NCBI GenBank assembly: GCA_025453925.1
Contig: JALOPK010000405.1
Coordinates: 1 to 5,260, forward strand
Direction: 5' to 3'
Source of the DNA: Candidatus Eiseniibacteriota bacterium
GTDB lineage: Bacteria; JAFGKV01
Length of the DNA stretch: 5,260 nucleotides
A program made the translations under genes and the position numbers. The notes under the pieces were generated by a model. That model had not been told where the DNA came from and did not search any database. It saw nothing but the letters and a program-made list of their open reading frames with translations. Below, in pieces: positions 1-5,260 of this stretch; positions within the stretch are counted from its first letter, which is position 1, and every line of letters starts with the position of its first letter.

Positions 1-1
1 G

Positions 2-613
2 CTGGGCCTTCTGTGGTTCGTGCCGTATCTGTGGGCGCTGTATCTCTCGGTCGAACGCGTGCGGCCGAGGATCCCGGCACCCTGGGCTCTGGGGGGAGGA
101 GCCTGGCTGGTGGCCGGCAGATGGATGAAGCTGCTCATCTCACCGGGGCTTCTGATTGCACTGTGCTACGCATTGCTCTCCGGGGGTGAAGTTCGGGTAC
201 CTCCGCGGCAGCCAGGCACGCTGATCGTCAGCACGGGCGCACTCGCCGCGATCGGTGTGGTTCTCATGTGGGCGCTCGCCATTCTCGTTCCCCTGATGCT
301 GACCGTGCTCTTTCGCCTGGGGAGCCCGTTCAAGAGCATGGATCCGCTGGTGCTCCTGGCCCTCATCCGGCGGAGTCCCTCCCGGTACATCGCCTGCCTC
401 GTCTCGATCATTGTGCTGGGGGGATTCGCTTTGGGTCTGTATCTGGTGCTCTCCCGGATCCCGGTTCCTCCGGGCATCCCCGGTCTCGGATTCGTGGCTC
501 GGCCCGGGCCCGCCCTCACCCTGGCCGGGGTGCTGGCGCTGGTCTGGGCCATCACGGCCCTGGGCAGATACGGCCGCTGGGTGTCCTGGTGCCTGGACGA
601 GGACGAGGAGTAG
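2..613 (+). CDS. Multi-pass integral membrane protein, 5'-truncated by the window edge
   Basis: The frame is open from the first bases of the window, so the true start lies upstream; a GTG at 20 is only an internal candidate. The visible part is about 203 residues. Counting from the codon at 20, hydrophobic segments lie at about 37-54, 68-97 (long), 123-146 and 165-183, with a further hydrophobic stretch at the window edge. A basic loop at 117-123 (RRSPSRY) lies between membrane segments, and the C-terminus is strongly acidic (LDEDEE), so it is probably exposed to solvent. The arrangement of hydrophobic segment, 'MDPLVLLALIRRSP..Y', then another hydrophobic segment resembles DUF4013-like uncharacterised membrane proteins, but this is a weak impression and no function follows from it. 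There are no catalytic or transporter motifs. The stop TAG is at 611-613, 48 bases before the protease start, so co-transcription with it is possible but not shown. Confidence 0.75.
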   Translation: MGLLWFVPYLWALYLSVERVRPRIPAPWALGGGAWLVAGRWMKLLISPGLLIALCYALLSGGEVRVPPRQPGTLIVSTGALAAIGVVLMWALAILVPLMLTVLFRLGSPFKSMDPLVLLALIRRSPSRYIACLVSIIVLGGFALGLYLVLSRIPVPPGIPGLGFVARPGPALTLAGVLALVWAITALGRYGRWVSWCLDEDEE

Positions 614-650
614 GGTCTCGGCATTCCGTCGAATTGTGCGCTACCCGAAC

Positions 651-656
651 AAGGAG
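651..656 (+). promoter_or_regulatory. Shine-Dalgarno sequence of the subtilase gene
   Basis: AAGGAG lies 5 bases upstream of the ATG at 662. It is a near-perfect anti-16S match, and it fixes this start over the alternatives because the signal peptide follows directly. The rest of the 48-base gap after the membrane protein gene shows no clear promoter or terminator hairpin. Confidence 0.75.
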
Positions 657-661
657 TCGCC

Positions 662-709
662 ATGAAGACCATCGCGGTTCTTCTATTGTGTGCCGGTCTT
701 TCACATGCC
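662..709 (+). other. Signal peptide coding segment
   Basis: Sixteen residues have a Lys at position 2, a hydrophobic core (IAVLLLCAGL) and a small-residue site, S-H-A before A-D-Y. This fits Sec export with signal peptidase I cleavage after A16. A Cys at position 10 sits inside the core, but no proper lipobox (L-x-x-C at the end of the core) is present, so I do not call a lipoprotein. Export agrees with the C-terminal sorting domain encoded at 4416-4664. Confidence 0.75.
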
Positions 710-2404
710 GCCGACTACGCTCCGGGGCGGTTCATCGCCAAGGTCGACCCCGCCGTCGCGGCACGACTCGTATCGGGCACCGCCAGCGGCGAACCTGCCC
801 TGGATCGGCTCATCCTGGAACTGGGCGTTCAGAGCGTTCGGCGCCTTGCAGCCTCCCGGGCCGATGGGAGAAATGCCGATCTCAGGCGGCGTTTCGGCGC
901 CGATGGCCTCATCGCGGTACAATACCGGGCGGGGCTGGATCCAGCAGGAGTGTGTCGCCGCCTCAGCGCCCTTCCCCACATCGAATTCGCCCACCCCGAC
1001 TACTACGCAACGCTTCTCGCAAGCCCCGATGATCCCTTCCTGGCCGAACAGTATGCCATGGCGCTCATGCAGATGCCGCAGGCCTGGGAGGTGGAGACCG
1101 GTTCGCGCAGCGTCGTGATAGGGATCAGTGACACGGGATGCGACTGGGATCATCCGGATCTGGCTTCGAACATCTACGTCAACGCCCAGGAAGACGCCAA
1201 CAGCAATGGCCGCTTCGATAACTATGCATTCGAGTCGGGCGGGGATCTGGATGGCATCGACGCCGACGCCAACGGGTACGTCGATGACGTGGTCGGCTGG
1301 GACTTCATCACCGGCGAATACCCCGAACCCGGCGAGGACGGCTTTCCCCCTGACCCGGATCCCATGGACTTCGGCGGACACGGCACCAACACCGCCGGCA
1401 TCGCCGCTGCGGTGACGGATAACGGTCTCATGGTGGCCGGCACCGCCTGGCACTGCGCGGTCATGCCGCTCAAGATCCTCTACTCCGCCACCCAGGGGTC
1501 GGGCGGCATTGCGTCCGACATCATTGAATCCTTCTACTACGCCGCGGACAATGATGTCGATATCCTCTCCATGAGCTGGCGGAATCCCGACTCAGAGGCA
1601 TTGCACGAGGCGGTCCAGTACGCGCATGCCGCAGGTGTCTTTCTGGTGGCCTCGGCGGGCAACGACAACTCCGACAACTGGCAGACGCCCTCGTCGTACC
1701 CGGAAGTACTCTCCGTCGCCGCGACGCAGTGGGGTGATCTCAAAGCCGACTTCTCGAACTTCGGTTCATGGGTCGGCATCTCCGCTCCGGGTGTCGGAAT
1801 ATGGACGACCTCGTTCAATGACACCTTCACCACCGACTTCGGCGGCACATCCGGCTCCTGCCCCTACGTGGCGGGTGTGGCGGGGCTGATCCTGAGCCGA
1901 TATCCCGACCTCACCAACACCGAAGCGTACTACCGCCTGGCCGGCACGGCAGATCCCGTCGATCTCATCAACCCGGAGTACCGGGGCAAACTGGGATCGG
2001 GCCGCGTCAACGGGTATCGGGCACTCACCGAGTCACCACATCCGACGCTGCGACTGGTCGAGGTGGTGGTGCAGGATTCGCTCACCGGAAACGGCGACGG
2101 GCTGCTTGGCCCCGGACTCCACCGTGCTGGCCTTCGACGGCGCTGCCGTGAGCGTCCAGGCCTCGGCAGAGGTAGGCTATCACGCGCCTTTCACCCTGAC
2201 GCTGATTGCAGACGGCAGCCATACGGAGGTTCAACCGTTCTCCATTCCCATGGCCGTTCAGCTGTTCGCCGATGCCACGACGGACTGGGGATTGGCGGCG
2301 AGCGGCCACACCCACACCGTCGCATTTGCCGACATGGATGGCGATGGCGATCTCGATTTGTACCGGGCTGCCTGGAGCTTCGATCACGTCCTCTACCGGA
2401 ATGA
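662..2404 (+). CDS. Secreted S8 (subtilisin-family) serine peptidase; N-terminal part of a frameshifted multidomain protein
   Basis: This is an exported endopeptidase. Residues 1-16 form a short signal peptide with likely cleavage after LSHA. Residues about 18-118 look like an I9-type prodomain (GRFIAKV near the start, IEFAHPDYY at the end). The catalytic domain spans about 130-457. The charge-relay Asp is D157 in GISDTG, the His is H240 in FGGHGTN, the oxyanion-hole Asn is N334 in SAGND, and the nucleophile is S397 in GTSGSCPYVAG. All four are intact, so the protease domain should be competent. Between Asp and His lies an Asp/Asn-rich insert (about 172-236, including NGYVDDVVGWDF) that probably binds calcium. 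A beta-sandwich linker begins at about 463 (TGNGDGLLGPG). From about residue 484 (base 2111) the frame becomes Arg-rich and unlike any domain. It runs to a stop at 2402-2404 that overlaps the next CDS by 299 bases. That tail is very likely an artefact of a frameshift: the genuine protein continues in the frame of the CDS at 2106-4667. Confidence 0.9.
   Translation: MKTIAVLLLCAGLSHAADYAPGRFIAKVDPAVAARLVSGTASGEPALDRLILELGVQSVRRLAASRADGRNADLRRRFGADGLIAVQYRAGLDPAGVCRRLSALPHIEFAHPDYYATLLASPDDPFLAEQYAMALMQMPQAWEVETGSRSVVIGISDTGCDWDHPDLASNIYVNAQEDANSNGRFDNYAFESGGDLDGIDADANGYVDDVVGWDFITGEYPEPGEDGFPPDPDPMDFGGHGTNTAGIAAAVTDNGLMVAGTAWHCAVMPLKILYSATQGSGGIASDIIESFYYAADNDVDILSMSWRNPDSEALHEAVQYAHAAGVFLVASAGNDNSDNWQTPSSYPEVLSVAATQWGDLKADFSNFGSWVGISAPGVGIWTTSFNDTFTTDFGGTSGSCPYVAGVAGLILSRYPDLTNTEAYYRLAGTADPVDLINPEYRGKLGSGRVNGYRALTESPHPTLRLVEVVVQDSLTGNGDGLLGPGLHRAGLRRRCRERPGLGRGRLSRAFHPDADCRRQPYGGSTVLHSHGRSAVRRCHDGLGIGGERPHPHRRICRHGWRWRSRFVPGCLELRSRPLPE
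2087..2120 (+). other. Frameshift / deletion breakpoint inside the protease gene
   Basis: Up to about 2107 the protein reads sensibly in the frame of 662 (…DSLTGNGDGLLGPG). From about 2106 the sense moves to the next frame (+1), reading LAPDSTVLAFDG. In proteins of this type I expect the GNGDGLLxPGE motif to be followed by a beta-sandwich of a few dozen residues before a 'xLAPDSTV'-like strand. Here the two are fused. The word TGGCCCCGGA at 2107-2116 would fit both ends: GGC-CCC-GGA as the G-P-G of GLLGPGE, and TG-GCC-CCG-GA as the L-A-P-D of LAPDST. A deletion between two copies of that word would cause both the lost sequence and the change of frame. This mechanism is inference. An indel sequencing error or an assembly collapse would look the same. 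Confidence 0.75.
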
Positions 2405-4667
2405 TGGCGACACGCTGGTGAACGTGCTGGCCCAATCCGGCCTCCCGATGACGGGCAAGGGGCAGGGCGCCTCCTGGGGCGACTTCGACAACGACGGTGA
2501 TCCTGATCTCATCCACGGCACGCTCCAGGGGATCGCCCTGTTCCGGAACAACGGACTCGGCGTGTTCACCGACGTGACCGCCCAGGCCGGGTTGTCTTCG
2601 ACCGCCCTCAAGAACTTCACACCGGTGTGGGGCGACTACGATGGCGACGGGCGGCTCGATCTGTTTGTGGCGCATCAGGAGCAGGTCTGCCAGCTCTTCC
2701 GCAGCGATGGCGACGGCACGTTCACCGAAGCTGGACTTGCCGCCGGCGTGGCGTGCTCCCTGAGCGCGTATGCGGCGTCGTTTGCCGACTTCGATCGGGA
2801 CGGAGACCTGGATCTCTTCGTGGCGAACTGCGGCGCAGGGTACAACGGTGCACCGAATGCGCTGTACGTCAATCAGGGAGACGGGACATTCGAAGACATG
2901 GCCGTGCGGCTCGGCGTGGGTGAGGATGCGATGGTCTCCACCGGATGCCACTGGGCCGACTTCGACAATGACGGATGGGTTGATCTGTACGTGACCAACA
3001 TCGGCCCCGGATTCAACGGTGGTGAACCCAACAAACTCTACCGCAACATCAGGGGCATGGGGTTCGTCCGCATGGTGGATGCGGGACTGGAAGACCTCCG
3101 GAGCTCCGCTGCCGCGGCGTGGGGCGATTTCGACAATGACGGGTCCGTGGATGTCTTCGTGTGCAATACCCAGCGCAGCGCGCTGTACCGGAATCTCGGC
3201 GGCGTGTTCGGGGATGCCACCGAGAGCGCCTTCATCAGCGATCTGGGATGGGTGACGGTGTGGGCAGACATCGACAACGATGGAGACGAGGACCTCTATG
3301 TCGGCCGTGGCGGCGGTGATCAGCTTCTCCTGAACCTCCTGGAAGACAGCCCGTCGGTGCAGGTCGCGCTCCAGGGGACCGAAAGCCCACGGGACGGGCT
3401 CCTGGCGACTGTCACCCTCAGCGGCGATGACGGATCGCTGTCCCGGATCATGGGCGAGGGTTGCGGCATCGGCCAGGGCGCGGCCCGCCAGGTCCTGCCG
3501 CTGGCGCCCGTCGGGGCCAACCCGGTTGTGACCATCGCCTGGTCGAGTGGCCTGCTGCAACGCGTTGAGGTCACAGGGCCGGGACCGATGACCATCATCG
3601 AGCAGCGGCCGTCCAGCTCCGGCTCTAATGATGCCGCGCTTCGGGCGTTGATCCTCCCGGTGGAGACCGGGCCGGTGGGCGCCACGGTGAGCGGCATGGT
3701 GAGAGTGAGCGACAATGACGGACACCCCACTGGCCCAATCCCGGTCGTCATGGAGATCACCGACCAGAATGGTGAAGAGATCTACACCCATGCGGTCAGC
3801 GTCGACCCTGCCGTATCGGATATCGCGGAATTCCCGATCGTGCCGGTGCCTCCACCGGGGGGCAGGTTCAAGGTCGCGTTCCATGCAGTGGCCGAGTTCG
3901 ACGGAGAACCCTGGAACGACGGACTCTCGCAGTGGATGGAGCCGGGGCCGGCTCTGGAAGGATTCGAGCTGCCACCCGTGTACTGGGAGACGTCCGGGGG
4001 CTGGCGGTGGGCAACTGCCGACGGTACGTATCCGCCCGCGTCCGGCCGTGGGCTCTTGGTGCTTGAGCCCAACGGAACCGGTCCCCGGACTGCGGCAATG
4101 CCGGAGATCTCATTCCTCTGTGGGTCCCAGATTCACCTCCGCTTCCTGGCCAGGTACGACTTGGGGCAGGACACCCTGTGGGTCCGCGCCTCCAGGGCGG
4201 GTCAGGTCCTCGCGGAAATGCCGTTGACGGGCTCGCAGGAGGAGTATGCCCAGGTTTCCCTCCTGTTCATCCTGGAGACCGAGGGGGGCAACATCTCCTT
4301 CTCGTGGACACATGAGGGATCAGAGATGGGGGAGGGGTTTTTCTGCCTTGATGAAGTGGAACCCGTGCTGGTATGCGCAGGGGAGGAACCGATCTCCGTC
4401 GTCGAAGCCATCAGGGTGGATGGTCCATGGCCGAATCCCAGCAATGGACGCCTGTTCTGGCGGATATCGCTACCGGAAGAGGCCGCGGTGCATCTGGAAG
4501 TCTTCGACATGGCGGGACGATGCATGATGCGCTCTCCTCTGGGGGTCCTGCTCCGTGGAGCGCACGAAATCGACGTTGAACCCGCGGGCCTTCCCAGCGG
4601 CGCATACATGGTGCGGTTCGTGAGTGATGCCGGCGAATCGGACAACATGATGATCCGAATGAAGTGA
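2106..4667 (+). CDS. FG-GAP/VCBS repeat protein with T9SS-type C-terminal sorting domain; C-terminal part of the frameshifted protease
   Basis: The open frame has 853 codons, no Shine-Dalgarno sequence and no signal peptide. The TTG at 2106 is only the first possible start after the frameshift, so I read this as the continuation of the S8 protease gene. In order: the end of a beta-sandwich linker (1-50); seven FG-GAP/VCBS repeats (about 55-405) with calcium loops of the form D-x-D-x-D-G-x-x-D-L; a weak ASPIC/UnbV-like segment (about 425-500, including GCGIGQGAARQVLPL and VTIAWSSGLLQRVEV); a CARDB/Ig-like beta segment (about 508-605); a jelly-roll or MAM-like segment (about 615-757, starting LEGFE and ending FFCLDEVEPV); and a sorting domain (771-853). 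The propeller and beta domains probably hold the protease to a surface, glycan or partner protein, but no ligand can be read from the sequence. Together with the upstream part the intact protein would have about 1335 residues. The frame ends with TGA at 4665-4667, directly against the dioxygenase fragment. Confidence 0.88.
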   Translation: MAPDSTVLAFDGAAVSVQASAEVGYHAPFTLTLIADGSHTEVQPFSIPMAVQLFADATTDWGLAASGHTHTVAFADMDGDGDLDLYRAAWSFDHVLYRNDGDTLVNVLAQSGLPMTGKGQGASWGDFDNDGDPDLIHGTLQGIALFRNNGLGVFTDVTAQAGLSSTALKNFTPVWGDYDGDGRLDLFVAHQEQVCQLFRSDGDGTFTEAGLAAGVACSLSAYAASFADFDRDGDLDLFVANCGAGYNGAPNALYVNQGDGTFEDMAVRLGVGEDAMVSTGCHWADFDNDGWVDLYVTNIGPGFNGGEPNKLYRNIRGMGFVRMVDAGLEDLRSSAAAAWGDFDNDGSVDVFVCNTQRSALYRNLGGVFGDATESAFISDLGWVTVWADIDNDGDEDLYVGRGGGDQLLLNLLEDSPSVQVALQGTESPRDGLLATVTLSGDDGSLSRIMGEGCGIGQGAARQVLPLAPVGANPVVTIAWSSGLLQRVEVTGPGPMTIIEQRPSSSGSNDAALRALILPVETGPVGATVSGMVRVSDNDGHPTGPIPVVMEITDQNGEEIYTHAVSVDPAVSDIAEFPIVPVPPPGGRFKVAFHAVAEFDGEPWNDGLSQWMEPGPALEGFELPPVYWETSGGWRWATADGTYPPASGRGLLVLEPNGTGPRTAAMPEISFLCGSQIHLRFLARYDLGQDTLWVRASRAGQVLAEMPLTGSQEEYAQVSLLFILETEGGNISFSWTHEGSEMGEGFFCLDEVEPVLVCAGEEPISVVEAIRVDGPWPNPSNGRLFWRISLPEEAAVHLEVFDMAGRCMMRSPLGVLLRGAHEIDVEPAGLPSGAYMVRFVSDAGESDNMMIRMK
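2331..3296 (+). repeat. Seven FG-GAP/VCBS calcium-loop repeats (predicted seven-bladed beta-propeller)
   Basis: The D-x-[DN]-x-D-G-x-x-D-[LV] loop occurs seven times, starting at bases 2331 (DMDGDGDLDL), 2481 (DFDNDGDPDL), 2634 (DYDGDGRLDL), 2787 (DFDRDGDLDL), 2958 (DFDNDGWVDL), 3126 (DFDNDGSVDV) and 3267 (DIDNDGDEDL). The spacing is 50, 51, 51, 57, 56 and 47 residues. Most loops follow W-G/W-A or F-A, and between several loops lies a 'LYRN' or 'LFRN'-type strand followed by a FTD/FED-like turn. Seven units of about 50 residues match the integrin-alpha type propeller fold. The loop codons are similar but not identical at the DNA level, so this is an old protein repeat and not a recent DNA duplication. 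Confidence 0.9.
4416..4664 (+). other. C-terminal T9SS type A-like / FlgD-Ig-like sorting domain
   Basis: The last 83 residues carry the landmarks of this family in order: PWPNPSNG (the PNPxxG opening), an alternating strand ending VHLEVFDMAGR (the vxVyDxxGR core), a GAHEIDVEPAGLPSGAYMVRF segment given here by its landmarks G-x-H, LPSG and YxVRF, and a short terminal strand MMIRMK. In T9SS bacteria such tails direct proteins across the outer membrane and are cleaved at the surface. In high-GC FCB relatives the same fold is often annotated as FlgD-like. No T9SS machinery gene is in the window, so the export route is inferred. Confidence 0.85.
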
Positions 4668-4690
4668 TGAGGGTTTTCGGTCCCGACGTC
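4665..4690 (+). other. Compositional and gene-content junction
   Basis: The sorting domain of the protease ends with an intact terminal strand and a stop at 4665-4667. Recognisable TauD sequence starts at about base 4685 (DVTWRE), well inside that family's domain. Only some 17 bases (4668-4684) separate a complete gene end from the middle of another gene, with no promoter, terminator or Shine-Dalgarno sequence between them. By hand count, third-position G/C is about 69% in the last 83 protease codons and about 93% in the 175 codons after 4682. This marks a join between two sequence compartments, by deletion, transfer or misassembly. Confidence 0.7.
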
Positions 4691-5209
4691 ACGTGGCGGG
4701 AGACCCCCTCCAAGGGCGCAGTCCTCCGGGCGATCCAGGTCCCGGACACCGGCGGCGACACCCTGTTCTGCGACATGAACGCCGCCTACGAGGGACTGTC
4801 GGACGAGGTGAAGGATCGCATCGAGGGCCTGGTCGCCGAGCACGACTACATGCAGGCCTTCGGTCACACGATCTCCGGCGCCGACGCGGCTGCGATGCGG
4901 GAGAAGTACCCGGTCGTGGAGCACCCCGTGGTGATCCACCACCCGATCTCCGGGCACCGCCTCCTCTACGTCAACCGCTTCTTCACGACGCACATCGTGG
5001 GGCTCGACCCGGCTGAGTCCGACGAACTCCTGGTCACGTTGTTCGCCCAGGCAAACGTCCTGGAGTATCACTGTCGCCTGCACTGGCACCCCGACACGAT
5101 TGCGATGTGGGACAACCTGGCGGTGCAGCACTATGCGTCGAGTGACTACTGGCCCGACGTCCGGGTGATGGAGCGCGCGAGCATCGTCGGCGAGCGCCCG
5201 TCGTTCTGA
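4667..5209 (+). CDS. TauD/TfdA-family Fe(II)/2-oxoglutarate dioxygenase, 5'-truncated remnant
   Basis: In frame with the ATG at 4667 (a GTG at 4664 is the alternative) lie 180-181 residues, against about 280 in this family. Numbered from the GTG, the visible part aligns with the E. coli TauD landmarks: D8 of the HxD iron motif (TauD D101), T33 in GGDTLF (T126, 2-oxoglutarate contact), H156 in QHYA (H255, distal iron ligand), R167 (R266, 2-oxoglutarate carboxylate) and R171 (R270). The C-terminus is complete (ERPSF, stop TGA at 5207-5209). About 90 N-terminal residues are missing, and the first iron-ligand His is replaced by Gly (FGPDVTW where W-H-x-D-V-T is expected). The product would probably be inactive, so this is a pseudogene or an assembly artefact. 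The 1-base TGATG overlap with the preceding stop looks like translational coupling but is probably chance. Family substrates include taurine, 2,4-D and other small acids; none can be assigned here. Third-position G/C is about 93%, much higher than upstream. Confidence 0.85.
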   Translation: MRVFGPDVTWRETPSKGAVLRAIQVPDTGGDTLFCDMNAAYEGLSDEVKDRIEGLVAEHDYMQAFGHTISGADAAAMREKYPVVEHPVVIHHPISGHRLLYVNRFFTTHIVGLDPAESDELLVTLFAQANVLEYHCRLHWHPDTIAMWDNLAVQHYASSDYWPDVRVMERASIVGERPSF

Positions 5210-5212
5210 CGG

Positions 5213-5260
5213 ATGGCTCGGCATCTCGCGCGCTGGGAGCTCGAGGGGGTCGACGGCGCC
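5213..5260 (+). CDS. Possible start of a downstream gene, cut by the window edge
   Basis: An ATG 3 bases after the dioxygenase stop opens 16 codons (MARHLARWELEGVDGA) that run to the window end. The tight spacing and the high third-position G/C (14 of 16) match the dioxygenase compartment, so it may be the next gene of the same operon. There is no strong Shine-Dalgarno sequence, and the fragment is too short to assign a family. Confidence 0.4.
   Translation, partial: MARHLARWELEGVDGA

Noticed and set aside
701-1453. A 250-codon minus-strand open frame opposite the protease domain
   Set aside because: It lies entirely over the conserved S8 catalytic region on the + strand, has no domain signature, and is explained by high GC and codon bias.
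2096-2120. Programmed +1 ribosomal frameshifting joining the two halves of the protease
   Set aside because: The GGCCCCGG run could allow slippage, but there is no slow stop codon at the site, no upstream Shine-Dalgarno-like stimulator and no evident downstream hairpin. Linker residues also seem to be missing, which frameshifting cannot explain. It is not fully excluded.
2331-3296. A DNA tandem-repeat or CRISPR-like array
   Set aside because: The recurring GACTTCGACAATGACGG-like words encode the calcium loops of a protein repeat. They vary in sequence, are about 140-170 bases apart and lack conserved spacers or palindromic repeats.
2082-3884. A 600-codon minus-strand open frame opposite the FG-GAP region
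   Set aside because: It is the antisense of a strongly biased coding sequence: repeated GAC/GAT and GGC codons read as GTC/ATC/GCC on the other strand and give few stops. The translation is rich in His, Arg and Val with no recognisable domain or Shine-Dalgarno sequence, while the + strand has clear motifs.
4202-5224. A 340-codon minus-strand open frame across the protease end and the dioxygenase
   Set aside because: It crosses the junction of two well-supported + strand genes and shows no family motif. It is open only because GC-rich codons lack stops in antisense.

Overview
This is a GC-rich bacterial window of 5260 bases. Everything I can support is on the + strand. Four gene units are visible: the 3' end of a multi-pass membrane protein gene (2-613), a large secreted-protease locus (662-4667), a 5'-truncated TauD/TfdA-type dioxygenase gene (about 4667-5209), and the first 16 codons of another reading frame (5213-5260). 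There are no RNA genes, CRISPR arrays, insertion sequences or convincing terminators. No stretch over 300 bases lacks a gene.

The protease locus is the centre of the window. It starts at 662 behind a good Shine-Dalgarno sequence. It encodes a signal peptide, a prodomain-like segment and a subtilisin-family (S8) catalytic domain with its full Asp-His-Asn-Ser machinery. The recognisable protein then stops in that frame near 2107. It resumes at once in the +1 frame with the rest of a beta-sandwich linker, seven FG-GAP/VCBS calcium-loop repeats (probably a seven-bladed propeller), a weak ASPIC/UnbV-like segment, two beta-sandwich-like segments and a C-terminal type IX secretion (T9SS)/FlgD-like sorting domain. 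I read this as one gene of about 1335 codons, broken by a small deletion or frameshift at about 2100-2116. A 10-base word at the break, and what looks like missing linker sequence, suggest a microhomology deletion or an assembly error.

Right after the protease stop codon the sequence enters the middle of a TauD-like gene, without its first 90 or so residues and without the first iron-binding His. By hand count the G/C fraction at third codon positions rises from about 69-73% in the protease samples to about 93% in the dioxygenase. The two compartments may therefore come from different genomes (transfer, or a chimeric metagenomic contig), or there may have been a deletion.

Organism: a high-GC genome with a T9SS-type sorting tail and subtilase/FG-GAP architecture suggests an uncultured lineage around the FCB superphylum (Eisenbacteria- or Krumholzibacteriota-like). 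This is inference from architecture and composition only. The part right of about 4667 may not belong to that organism. I see no defence system or other clearly new multi-gene system. The notable points are the broken multidomain protease and the abrupt junction.
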